Part shown: piece by piece, positions 56,901-64,000 of the stretch | Numbering within the stretch: position 1 is the stretch's first letter | How the letters are laid out: every line of letters starts with the position of its first letter | NCBI GenBank assembly: GCA_905178155.1 | Contig: CAJINV010000010.1 | Location: forward strand, 3,554,587 to 3,618,586 | Direction of reading: 5' to 3' | DNA: 64,000 nucleotides | DNA from: Amoebophrya sp. A120 | Lineage: Eukaryota > Sar > Dinophyceae > Syndiniales > Amoebophryaceae | Translations under genes and position numbers: made by a program | The notes under the pieces: generated by a model | Databases searched by the model: none | What the model was told of the DNA's origin: nothing | Seen by the model: only the letters and a program-made list of their open reading frames with translations

Positions 56901-57542
56901 AAACACATTCCGCGGGGAGTATATGGATGTGTCAGAGTTGAAATCGACAAAGTTGAAATAATTTGTCATGCATAAAATGGATGCCAGTTGGAACCCAGTT
57001 TCCAAGTGGCGCATGACAAATTTCGGTGGTCCCTAAATCCAGTGTGTCATGCTGTTTAGGCAAAGAAGAGCGATTTTCTCATGCTACTTTAGCAGCTCGA
57101 GTTGTAACCCCAAACAGGCTTACAATCGGCCTCACTTGCCTGCTCTGCAACACGAGTGCCTCGGGTCATGCATTTTATGCATGACAAATTATTTCAACTT
57201 TGTCGATTTCAAACCTGACACATCCATATAGTAGTGGACTTGAAGTGGCTCATGGAGTGCGACAAGCAGAAGCGAATTTTGCCAATCGACCATTTTTTGC
57301 TGTTTCAAAAATCCGAGGAAGAATCCTACCGGGACGGGCTGAAGTCGATGCAGATCAATGACGAGCCCATCCGGTACACGCAGGAAGAAGACCAGGTGGA
57401 CGTCATCTGGTACCAGGAACCCTTATTCAAGCCGGAAGACGACGATGATCTCACCGCTGAGGAGCTTCGCCGGGAACGCGCACGAAAATGGCACGCGGAG
57501 GGGGTGGCGTGGAAGGAGAAGCGGTTGAAGGAGCTGAAGTAG
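47935..57542 (+). CDS. Multi-BRCT-domain protein (about 1812 residues), 18 exons separated only by IEs
   Basis: Exons: 47935-50022, 50286-50340, 50594-50670, 50950-51000, 51272-51653, 51799-51850, 52108-52667, 52947-53249, 53512-53581, 53829-53894, 54149-54237, 54398-55346, 55606-55679, 55860-56069, 56332-56396, 56654-56704, 56855-56922, 57229-57542. All 17 introns are IEs; removing each with one 5-bp flank leaves a single frame to TAG 57542. BRCT signatures: TATVFWLEQC (about residue 780); THVVVHPTA then VSTMWVEDCFYQEGYLPE (about 870-900); LLAISSDG to VVSLIWVAFSARQGRL (about 1085-1185); VFTLHFFGL, LKVLAHELG, SHIVVGKD, then KPVVGFGWLCDVYAGAKF after a low-complexity insert; and a final VVDLKWLMECDKQKRILP. 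The N-terminal ~690 residues are unrecognised and Ser/Lys/Glu-rich at their end. Multi-BRCT scaffolds of the TopBP1/Dpb11/Rtt107 type act in DNA-damage and replication checkpoints; that role is inferred. The start ATG is uncertain. Confidence 0.8.
50023..50285. mobile_element. Introner element IE-27, family B (TATT subtype)
   Basis: 263 bp; left TATTAAAATGAAAAATGCCC, right GGTGGCATTTTTCACTGTAA then TA. Flanks TGCCC/TACCC. Join reads AQLP-HVLFC. Confidence 0.92.
50341..50593. mobile_element. Introner element IE-28, family A
   Basis: 253 bp; left TATCAACTGCAAAAGTGTCT, right CCAGACCCAGACACTTTTGC then ATTTGATA. TSD TCCGA exact; no register of this slide gives GT-AG. Join reads LPSD-HQMQ. Confidence 0.93.
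50671..50949. mobile_element. Introner element IE-29, family B
   Basis: 279 bp; left TATCCTGTGTAAAAACGTCC, right GGGGACGTTTTCCCACAGGA then TA. TSD CTAAG exact. Join reads NTLR-LSGA. Confidence 0.93.
51001..51271. mobile_element. Introner element IE-30, family A (diverged)
   Basis: 271 bp; left TATCAATTGCGAATACGTCC, right CGCAGACATATTTGCAGTGG then ATA. TSD ACGTG exact. Join reads LSDV-LICRD. Confidence 0.9.
51654..51798. mobile_element. Introner element IE-31, family C
   Basis: 145 bp; left TATGAACTGCAAAAGAATCG, right GTGCGATACTTTTGCACAGG then ATA. Flanks TACAC/TACTC. Join reads GSRY-STGDE. Confidence 0.92.
51851..52107. mobile_element. Introner element IE-32, family A
   Basis: 257 bp; left TATCAAATGCAAATGTGTCT, right CCAGACCCAGACGTTTTTGC then ATTTGATA. 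TSD GTGGG exact. Interrupts the BRCT tryptophan motif; the join restores STMW-VEDCF. Confidence 0.95.
52668..52946. mobile_element. Introner element IE-33, family B
   Basis: 279 bp; left TATCATTTGGAAAAACGTCC, right GGGGATGTTTTTACTCAGGA then TA. Flanks CCTGA/CGTGA. Join reads GYV-KLEKS. Confidence 0.92.
53250..53511. mobile_element. Introner element IE-34, family A
   Basis: 262 bp; left TATCAAATGCAAAAATGTCT, right CCAGACCCAGACATTTTCAC then ATTTGATA. Flanks TCGGC/TCGAC. Join reads WVAFSA-RQGRL at the end of a BRCT unit. Confidence 0.93.
53582..53828. mobile_element. Introner element IE-35, family A
   Basis: 247 bp; left TATGCATTGCAAAAATGTCT, right CCAGACCCAGACATGTTTGC then GTTTGATA. Flanks TCGGG/TCTGG. 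Join reads NPC-LERFC. Confidence 0.92.
53895..54148. mobile_element. Introner element IE-36, family A
   Basis: 254 bp; left TATCAAGTGCAAAAATGTCT, right CCAGACCCAGACATTTTTGC then ATTTGATA. TSD CGGGT exact. Only 66 bp of exon separates it from IE-35. Join reads DPRV-FTLHF. Confidence 0.93.
54238..54397. mobile_element. Introner element IE-37, family C
   Basis: 160 bp; left TATGCATTGCAAAAGTATCG, right GAGTGTGACACTTTTGCACA then GCATA. Flanks TGGGG/CGGGG. Join reads AHELG-AKSDN inside a BRCT unit. Confidence 0.92.
55347..55605. mobile_element. Introner element IE-38, family A (right end decayed)
   Basis: 259 bp; left TATCAACTGCAAAAATGCCT, right end TTCACGACACTATTTGCATT then TGATA has lost the CCAGACCCAG core. 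TSD TCCGG still exact. Its interior closely matches IE-28. Join reads MTVR-SLAAS. Confidence 0.9.
55680..55859. mobile_element. Introner element IE-39, family B (shortened)
   Basis: 180 bp, the shortest family B copy; left TATCCTGAGTAAAAACGTCT, right GACATTTTTGCTCAGCATA. Flanks AGACT/TGACT. Join reads NKT-PSNAS. Confidence 0.87.
56070..56331. mobile_element. Introner element IE-40, family A
   Basis: 262 bp; left TATCAAATGTAAAAATGTCT, right CCAGACCCAGACATTTTTAC then ATTTGATA. TSD ACGGC exact. Join reads ENG-KKILH. Confidence 0.94.
56397..56653. mobile_element. Introner element IE-41, family J
   Basis: 257 bp; left TATAACTTGCTCAGGTGTTA then CAATCTCAA, right GAGATTGTAACGTTTGAGAA then CTCCATA. 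TSD AGCTC exact (direct identity AAGCTCT). Join reads LLKL-WPECE. Confidence 0.92.
56705..56854. mobile_element. Introner element IE-42, family C
   Basis: 150 bp; left TATCCAGTGCAAAAGTATCT, right GATACTTTTGCAGTTCATA. Flanks GGCAA/GGGAA. Join reads TQQ-AKQLQ. Confidence 0.92.
56923..57228. mobile_element. Introner element IE-43, family D
   Basis: 306 bp with an almost perfect TIR of about 57 bp (left TATGGATGTGTCAG..., right ...CTGACACATCCATA). Flanks GAGTA/TAGTA. Interrupts the last BRCT unit; the join restores PRGV-VDLKW. Confidence 0.93.
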
Positions 57543-57970
57543 GGGAGTGTTGATGAACATGGCAGCAGTTCGTGTTATTTGGTAAGAATTTTGGGAATGA
57601 GACCTTGTGCAAGACGAAGATTCATGTCGATCACGACCAGTTATTGTGCACCCAGAATTTCAATGTGTTGCGGCTTCATGATAACAAATTGCCAGGCTAG
57701 AACGTTGTTGCGCTATTTTCTTCCCTTTCCATATGCGAAATGCGGGCGGAGGCGGTGTTGGCGCGGGTGAAGCCACTAGCTCCACATCGGGGGCGATGCG
57801 GAACAAAAAGTGAGAGTCCAGGATGAAAAGGAACGCGAAGAATGAGGTAGTGACAATCAAGATTGGTCGTTGCACTTGAAGTTCACAAACAAACGCTCTC
57901 GTACTGCAGAGAAAAACCAACCTGGAACATCATGCTGCAGATGGACCAAAATGAAGTTGGAAGAACAATA
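57543..57970. other. 3' flank of the BRCT gene, no gene recognised
   Basis: Follows TAG 57542. Short frames on both strands, no IE ends. Probably 3' UTR/terminator and spacer. Confidence 0.4.
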
Positions 57971-57974
57971 AAAC

Positions 57975-58221
57975 AATTTCGCTGCGCCTAATCTCTCTGA
58001 TGGTCACAAACAGGAAGTGCTACAAACCGTTTCCCTCGGATACCGTGGGTGGTTGCTATCTAAATTGATATATGTTCTTTATTCTTCCTTATTTTAGTAC
58101 AAGAGCCTGAGCACTGGTTCCTAGTCTCGAGCGAAGGAGGTATTTGCACGGCCGAGCGGCGCGTGAGCGTGGGGCATTACTTTGAGAAAAAGGAAACTCA
58201 GGAGACCGAGGAGAAGCCGTG
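57975..58221 (+). CDS. Possible two-exon 3' end of a small gene, unknown
   Basis: Terminal exon 58101-58221 follows a good acceptor (CTTATTTTAG) and encodes QEPEHWFLVSSEGGICTAER then an acidic tail and TGA. A candidate preceding exon near 57985-58040 (SDGHKQEVLQTVSLGY, donor GTGGGT) joins it in phase. The start of the gene is not found. It could also be part of a 3' extension of the BRCT locus. Confidence 0.35.
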
Positions 58222-59297
58222 AGCTTTTCAGAGTGACTGAGTGCTTGTACCTAGACGAAAGGTGCGTATTGCGGTGAGAGCGATATGGCAAGAACTTGCT
58301 GTAGTAATGAACCTGGAGAACTCTGCCACTGTAAGATGGTCTGCATCTACCGGGGGCACACGCGCGGCCCCCGTGTGCAGGATGGGCCCTGCGCCGGCTG
58401 CCTCCGCGCGCGGTTGGTCGCCGACCTGTTCAGCTTCCAAAATTTTTCGGGCAACGAATGACGGAAGTGGCGCCGGCGCATTTCGTCGCCCAAAGCTGTA
58501 GGCACTTTGATCGCGTTGCGGGTTCCTGCTCACGCCGCCCGCCGGCGGCGCCACTGCGCGGCCTCGGGGTCTGCCCGGGCGCAGCGAAGCGGCAGAGGCC
58601 CGCCGGCGTACTAGTCGGCTCGCCCGTGCGTGCGGTGCACCATCGGCGCAGCAGACCCGTCCTGCGGCCGGGGCCTTGGACAGGGGCGGCGGAAGCTCCA
58701 GCGCGGCGCGGCTCCGTGTTTCTTTTCTTTGTGGGCGCGCCGTCGTTCTGGCGCGGTGCGCACGCGATTGCCGCGGCTATCCGCATAGCCGCCTATCGCT
58801 TTCTCACCCAGGACAGCCGCCACCGTCCCGGGCCTCTGTGGCGCTCAGGCTGCGTGCATTTCCTAGAAGAGTCTTGTGCTAAATTATTTCCCAGAAGCGT
58901 GAAGCCCTTCAGCTATGGCGCCCCGGTGCCAGTTTCTTATCAGCAACTGTTCGTCGGCGACATTCTTTCGTGCATTGAAGCGCCTGCATCGTGGTCTCGT
59001 TGGCAAGCTTAGCGGCTTCTCGTTTTGCTATCTGAGTTGAAAGATTCTTGAACTCCCGGTATCACGACCCGCTTTTGAGGGTCGCAGATCCGGGAATGCT
59101 GGCGCCTCGGGCGGCTTGTCGTGGATTACAGGACTTGTATAAAAAGAATATTGCACACTGCTGGCGCTAAGTAATTGCTCACCCACGCATGAAAGGTTAC
59201 CAGATGAAGACAAAGCTCATGCTGCATCTGATTAAAAAACATTTTGAGAAGTTATACGGGTGAATAAGAATACTTAACAACAAAATCTTCGACTTCA
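58222..59297. other. Small GC-rich patch and spacer, no supported gene
   Basis: 58340-58860 is GC-rich like the 39-41 kb block, with overlapping open frames on both strands (58458-59012 plus, 58430-58786 minus). No motif recognised; an IE-free region. Confidence 0.35.
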
Positions 59298-59630
59298 GGT
59301 CTCCACCGGGGCCGGCCCATCCTCGTTACCTACCCACTCAACATCGCTACTTACGAACGAATCGATGCGCTGGCCCCCCCCGGTTGGCGCTTGCCGCAAG
59401 CGCTGGAGGTTGCAGTTGCAGGGGGTGGGTCGCTCGACAATTGGAGGGAAAAGCTGATAGCGCAGGAAGCGTACGGGGCCTCGCTTATCCGTCGAGGTGA
59501 TTTCCGTCCATGCGGTTCGGGCGAAGAAGTTACGAGCATCGGGAATTCCATCGAATTTGAGGAGATCTACTTTGACGTTCATTCAACACTGGGACCAGGG
59601 GCAGATGTTGCCGGAAGCACGCTGATGTGA
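59298..59630. CDS. Coding-like segment, strand unresolved
   Basis: Both strands are open and protein-like. Plus: after acceptor TTCGACTTCAG the frame runs LHRGRPILVTYPLNIATYER ... EEIYFDVHSTLGPGADVAGS to TGA 59630. Minus: a complete 95-codon ORF from ATG 59582 (NVKVDLLKFDGIPDARNFFA...) to TGA 59295. I cannot choose between them without transcripts; no family recognised. Confidence 0.35.
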
Positions 59631-59982
59631 GTAGCGCGGCGGAGGAAGCAAGAACGGTTGATTTTCGAATTTCTGAACAACAAGAAGTAAGATGAAGAAC
59701 GTGGATAGGTGTGCGTTTCCGAAATGTATGATAAAGCGGTAGGTGGAAAAGGAGAGGGCAGGTATAATAGGGTTTGTTCGACGCAAAAACAAGTCGTGGT
59801 TACACATTTATAGGCTGTTCAGATCATGAAGGGAGCAAGGTGCTAGTAGCCCCTCGGAGTGCATTGACTTGCATGTGCCCTTGCAACAAGGACTGGACGA
59901 AATAAATCAGGTACTATCTCCGAACTCCACCCCTCCGCCAAGAAAGAGCAGGGATTTTTTGCGCCGGTGAGTGCAGGTTGAA

Positions 59983-60527
59983 ATGAAGTTTTCACTACGG
60001 GAACTCGTTAAAAATGTCGTAGAAGTTTCTCGTCCGATCTACACTTTTGCGATTGCAGATTCTTTGAACAAGGGTGTTTTAACAAAGACTGCCGAGGATG
60101 GCAAGAATGAATTCGATAACTCTGTAATACTGATATCGAGAATTTGGCGTTGCGACTGGTTTATCATGCGCAAAAGTATCGTGCTCGTATTCGTATAAAT
60201 TGTAACCGTGCTTGGCGTTTTTACGCGCGTATTGTTGTATCCGTACCTCGACCCGCATGACAAATTTTATTTTTCATACCAATACGAATGCGGTGCTTTT
60301 GCAATGCATATTGTACTCAAGAGAAGAAGTATTGGTTTTGCCCAGGCAGCTGGATTAAATGTAAATACTGGTTGCTCCGCACGGGGATTTATGCGATTCT
60401 GTTTTTTTACTCCGATGTTGTTGAGACGGAGGCAAAGAAAACGAACCACTTGTCCAGAAATTCTTTGAGCCGAGCTTGTAAAATTGACCTACACCAAAAA
60501 GTAGTGCTGTTGCAACAATTTTATTAA
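59983..60527 (+). CDS. Small unknown protein interrupted by one family C IE
   Basis: ATG 59983 (SLRELVKNVVEVSRPIYTFA, then IADSLNKGVL and ILISRIWRCDW) up to about 60161, then IE-44, then 60311 onward. Downstream frames are ambiguous. One continues EKKYWFCPGSWIKCKYWLLR and RNSLSRACKIDLHQ to a stop at 60527; strict five-base excision instead gives an early stop near 60360. The N-terminal exon is convincing, the C-terminus is not. Confidence 0.45.
60162..60310. mobile_element. Introner element IE-44, family C
   Basis: 149 bp; left TATCATGCGCAAAAGTATCG, right ATGCGGTGCTTTTGCAATGC then ATA. Flanks TGGTT/TTGTA match poorly. Confidence 0.82.
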
Positions 60528-60700
60528 TACTCGCAGTGCCTGTGCCACCCGCCGCACGAAAACGAGGAATAGCGCCCTCCTTGGGATCGTGTTCTGATAC
60601 GCTGCGCTCCAAAGCGGTCTTTGTTTCGGTGGGCGTGCAAGTCGCGTTTGGCCCCGACCAGACGGGAAACCACCTTCGAAGGACCAGAAAACGGCGGTCG

Positions 60701-63700
60701 CCCATCTGGCCCGGGCCACACGGGCCATTTTTTCGAGGAAGCGGACTTTTCCATCCATCTGGCCCGGGCCCGATGGGTGGCCACCGCTACAGGGCCAAAA
60801 AATTCTTGGGCCACCGCTGGCTATCTATCTGGCCCGGGCCAGACGGGGCTTTTTTTCGAGGAAGCGGACTTTTTCACCCATCTGGCCCGGGCCAGATGGG
60901 TGCCTACCGCTACAGGGCCAAAAAATTATTGGGCCACCGCGGGCTGCCCATCTGGCCCGGGCCAGACGGGTCATTTTTTCGAGGAAGCGGCCTTTTTCAC
61001 CCATCTGGCCCGGGCCAGATGGGTGGCCACCGCTACAGGGCCAAAAAATTCTTGGGCCACCGCTGGCTACCCATCTGGCCCGGGCCAGACGGGTCATTTT
61101 TTCGAGAAAGCGGACTTTTTCACCCATCTGGCCCGGGCCAGATGGGTGGCCACCGCTACAGGGCCAAAAAATTCTTGGGCCACCGCTGGCTACCCATCTG
61201 GCCCGGGCCAGACGGGTCATTTTTTCGAGAAAGCGGACTTTTTCACCCATCTGGCCCGGGCCAGATGGGTGGCCACCGCTACAGGGCCAAAAAATTCTTG
61301 GGCCACCGCTGGCTACCCATCTGGCCCGGGCCAGACGGGTCATTTTTTCGAGAAAGCGGACTTTTTCACCCATCTGGCCCGGGCCAGATGGGTGGCCACC
61401 GCTACAGGGCCAAAAAATTCTTGGGCCACCGCTGGCTACCCATCTGGCCCGGGCCAGACGGGTCATTTTTTCGAGAAAGCGGACTTTTTCACCCATCTGG
61501 CCCGGGCCAGATGGGTGGCCACCGCTACAGGGCCAAAAAATTCTTGGGCCACCGCTGGCTACCCATCTGGCCCGGGCCAGACGGGTCATTTTTTCGAGAA
61601 AGCGGACTTTTTCACCCATCTGGCCCGGGCCAGATGGGTGGCCACCGCTACAGGGCCAAAAAATTCTTGGGCCACCGCTGGCTACCCATCTGGCCCGGGC
61701 CAGACGGGTCATTTTTTCGAGAAAGCGGACTTTTTCACCCATCTGGCCCGGGCCAGATGGGTGGCCACCGCTACAGGGCCAAAAAATTCTTGGGCCACCG
61801 CTGGCTACCCATCTGGCCCGGGCCAGACGGGTCATTTTTTCGAGAAAGCGGACTTTTTCACCCATCTGGCCCGGGCCAGATGGGTGGCCACCGCTACAGG
61901 GCCAAAAAATTCTTGGGCCACCGCTGGCTACCCATCTGGCCCGGGCCAGACGGGTCATTTTTTCGAGAAAGCGGACTTTTTCACCCATCTGGCCCGGGCC
62001 AGATGGGTGGCCACCGCTACAGGGCCAAAAAATTCTTGGGCCACCGCTGGCTACCCATCTGGCCCGGGCCAGACGGGTCATTTTTTCGAGAAAGCGGACT
62101 TTTTCACCCATCTGGCCCGGGCCAGATGGGTGGCCACCGCTACAGGGCCAAAAAATTCTTGGGCCACCGCTGGCTACCCATCTGGCCCGGGCCAGACGGG
62201 TCATTTTTTCGAGAAAGCGGACTTTTTCACCCATCTGGCCCGGGCCAGATGGGTGGCCACCGCTACAGGGCCAAAAAATTCTTGGGCCACCGCTGGCTAC
62301 CCATCTGGCCCGGGCCAGACGGGTCATTTTTTCGAGAAAGCGGACTTTTTCACCCATCTGGCCCGGGCCAGATGGGTGGCCACCGCTACAGGGCCAAAAA
62401 ATTCTTGGGCCACCGCTGGCTACCCATCTGGCCCGGGCCAGACGGGTCATTTTTTCGAGAAAGCGGACTTTTTCACCCATCTGGCCCGGGCCAGATGGGT
62501 GGCCACCGCTACAGGGCCAAAAAATTCTTGGGCCACCGCTGGCTACCCATCTGGCCCGGGCCAGACGGGTCATTTTTTCGAGAAAGCGGACTTTTTCACC
62601 CATCTGGCCCGGGCCAGATGGGTGGCCACCGCTACAGGGCCAAAAAATTCTTGGGCCACCGCTGGCTACCCATCTGGCCCGGGCCAGACGGGTCATTTTT
62701 TCGAGAAAGCGGACTTTTTCACCCATCTGGCCCGGGCCAGATGGGTGGCCACCGCTACAGGGCCAAAAAATTCTTGGGCCACCGCTGGCTACCCATCTGG
62801 CCCGGGCCAGACGGGTCATTTTTTCGAGAAAGCGGACTTTTTCACCCATCTGGCCCGGGCCAGATGGGTGGCCACCGCTACAGGGCCAAAAAATTCTTGG
62901 GCCACCGCTGGCTACCCATCTGGCCCGGGCCAGACGGGTCATTTTTTCGAGAAAGCGGACTTTTTCACCCATCTGGCCCGGGCCAGATGGGTGGCCACCG
63001 CTACAGGGCCAAAAAATTCTTGGGCCACCGCTGGCTACCCATCTGGCCCGGGCCAGACGGGTCATTTTTTCGAGAAAGCGGACTTTTTCACCCATCTGGC
63101 CCGGGCCAGATGGGTGGCCACCGCTACAGGGCCAAAAAATTCTTGGGCCACCGCTGGCTACCCATCTGGCCCGGGCCAGACGGGTCATTTTTTCGAGAAA
63201 GCGGACTTTTTCACCCATCTGGCCCGGGCCAGATGGGTGGCCACCGCTACAGGGCCAAAAAATTCTTGGGCCACCGCTGGCTACCCATCTGGCCCGGGCC
63301 AGACGGGTCATTTTTTCGAGAAAGCGGACTTTTTCACCCATCTGGCCCGGGCCAGATGGGTGGCCACCGCTACAGGGCCAAAAAATTCTTGGGCCACCGC
63401 TGGCTACCCATCTGGCCCGGGCCAGACGGGTCATTTTTTCGAGAAAGCGGACTTTTTCACCCATCTGGCCCGGGCCAGATGGGTGGCCACCGCTACAGGG
63501 CCAAAAAATTCTTGGGCCACCGCTGGCTACCCATCTGGCCCGGGCCAGACGGGTCATTTTTTCGAGAAAGCGGACTTTTTCACCCATCTGGCCCGGGCCA
63601 GATGGGTGGCCACCGCTACAGGGCCAAAAAATTCTTGGGCCACCGCTGGCTACCCATCTGGCCCGGGCCAGACGGGTCATTTTTTCGAGAAAGCGGACTT

Positions 63701-64000
63701 TTTCACCCATCTGGCCCGGGCCAGATGGGTGGCCACCGCTACAGGGCCAAAAAATTCTTGGGCCACCGCTGGCTACCCATCTGGCCCGGGCCAGACGGGT
63801 CATTTTTTCGAGAAAGCGGACTTTTTCACCCATCTGGCCCGGGCCAGATGGGTGGCCACCGCTACAGGGCCAAAAAATTCTTGGGCCACCGCTGGCTACC
63901 CATCTGGCCCGGGCCAGACGGGTCATTTTTTCGAGAAAGCGGACTTTTTCACCCATCTGGCCCGGGCCAGATGGGTGGCCACCGCTACAGGGCCAAAAAA
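60701..64000. repeat. 123-bp satellite array (about 27 units, continues past the window)
   Basis: Each unit has two palindromic cores: a perfect one (CCCATCTGGCCC mirrored by GGGCCAGATGGG) and an imperfect one (CCCATCTGGCCC with GGGCCAGACGGG). They alternate with spacers holding GGCCAAAAAATTCTTGGGCC and CATTTTTTCGAGAAAGCGG. The first two or three units near 60.7-61.0 kb are diverged; the rest are essentially identical. Since 123 is divisible by three, the minus strand is open for 1043 codons with a 41-residue repeat. I regard that as a by-product unless expression is shown. Confidence 0.95.

Noticed and set aside
1-60310. LTR retrotransposon or autonomous transposon in the window
   Set aside because: I found no reverse transcriptase, integrase or transposase motif in any translated frame; all elements are short and non-coding.
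60825-63956. A 1043-codon minus-strand ORF as a giant repetitive protein gene
   Set aside because: It is 25 near-identical 41-residue units produced by a 123-bp satellite whose length is divisible by three. There is no unique sequence, no credible N-terminus and the array leaves the window.

Overview
The window looks like nuclear DNA from a eukaryotic protist. Genes are split into many short exons, intergenic spacers are long and AT-rich, and there is a terminal satellite array. The best match I know is Amoebophrya (Syndiniales, parasitic dinoflagellate relatives), where invasive introner elements (IEs) with terminal inverted repeats and non-canonical splice sites have been described. That assignment is inference from gene architecture, not from a marker gene.

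The dominant signal is at least 44 IEs, about 145-322 bp each, inserted inside coding sequence. I sort them into about ten families (A-K) by unrelated terminal inverted repeats (TIRs). Nearly all begin TATC/TATG/TATT and end GATA/CATA/AATA. Of 43 elements with both ends in the window, 25 are flanked by exact 5-bp direct repeats and 14 by repeats with one mismatch. I joined exons by removing each element plus one 5-bp copy. This gave continuous reading frames across all 30 elements of four genes (predicted 713, 508, 189 and 1812 residues) and restored conserved family sequence. Ordinary GT-AG introns coexist and mostly have GTAY donors.

Layout. 1-1416 (-): enoyl-CoA hydratase/isomerase family gene, runs off the left edge. 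3413-8292 (-): LSM14/Scd6-type LSm protein with polyQ and a C-terminal RanBP2-type zinc finger. 10848-13901 (-): unknown 508-residue protein. 14474-17237 (-): C2H2-like protein, an adjacent ORF and an RG-rich protein, with a short motif repeated three times. 19623-26392 (-): unknown protein of about 842 residues with a Gly/Pro/Gln-rich tail and 11 IEs. 27879-29521 (-): 189-residue helical protein. 29774-31273 (-): 301-residue membrane protein with only GT-AG introns. 32879-33955 (-): single-TM protein. 35446-37892 (-): divergent PPP-family phosphatase. About 38.9-46.5 kb: GC-rich, repeat-laden block with no recognised gene. 47935-57542 (+): multi-BRCT protein interrupted by 17 IEs and no GT-AG intron. 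57.9-60.5 kb: small uncertain genes. 60701-64000: 123-bp satellite running off the right edge.

The genes share no obvious pathway. LSM14-like (mRNP), BRCT (DNA damage/replication) and PPP (signalling) are housekeeping-type functions. What unites the window is how IEs colonised the genes. Gene models were joined by hand; coordinates may be off by a base or two.
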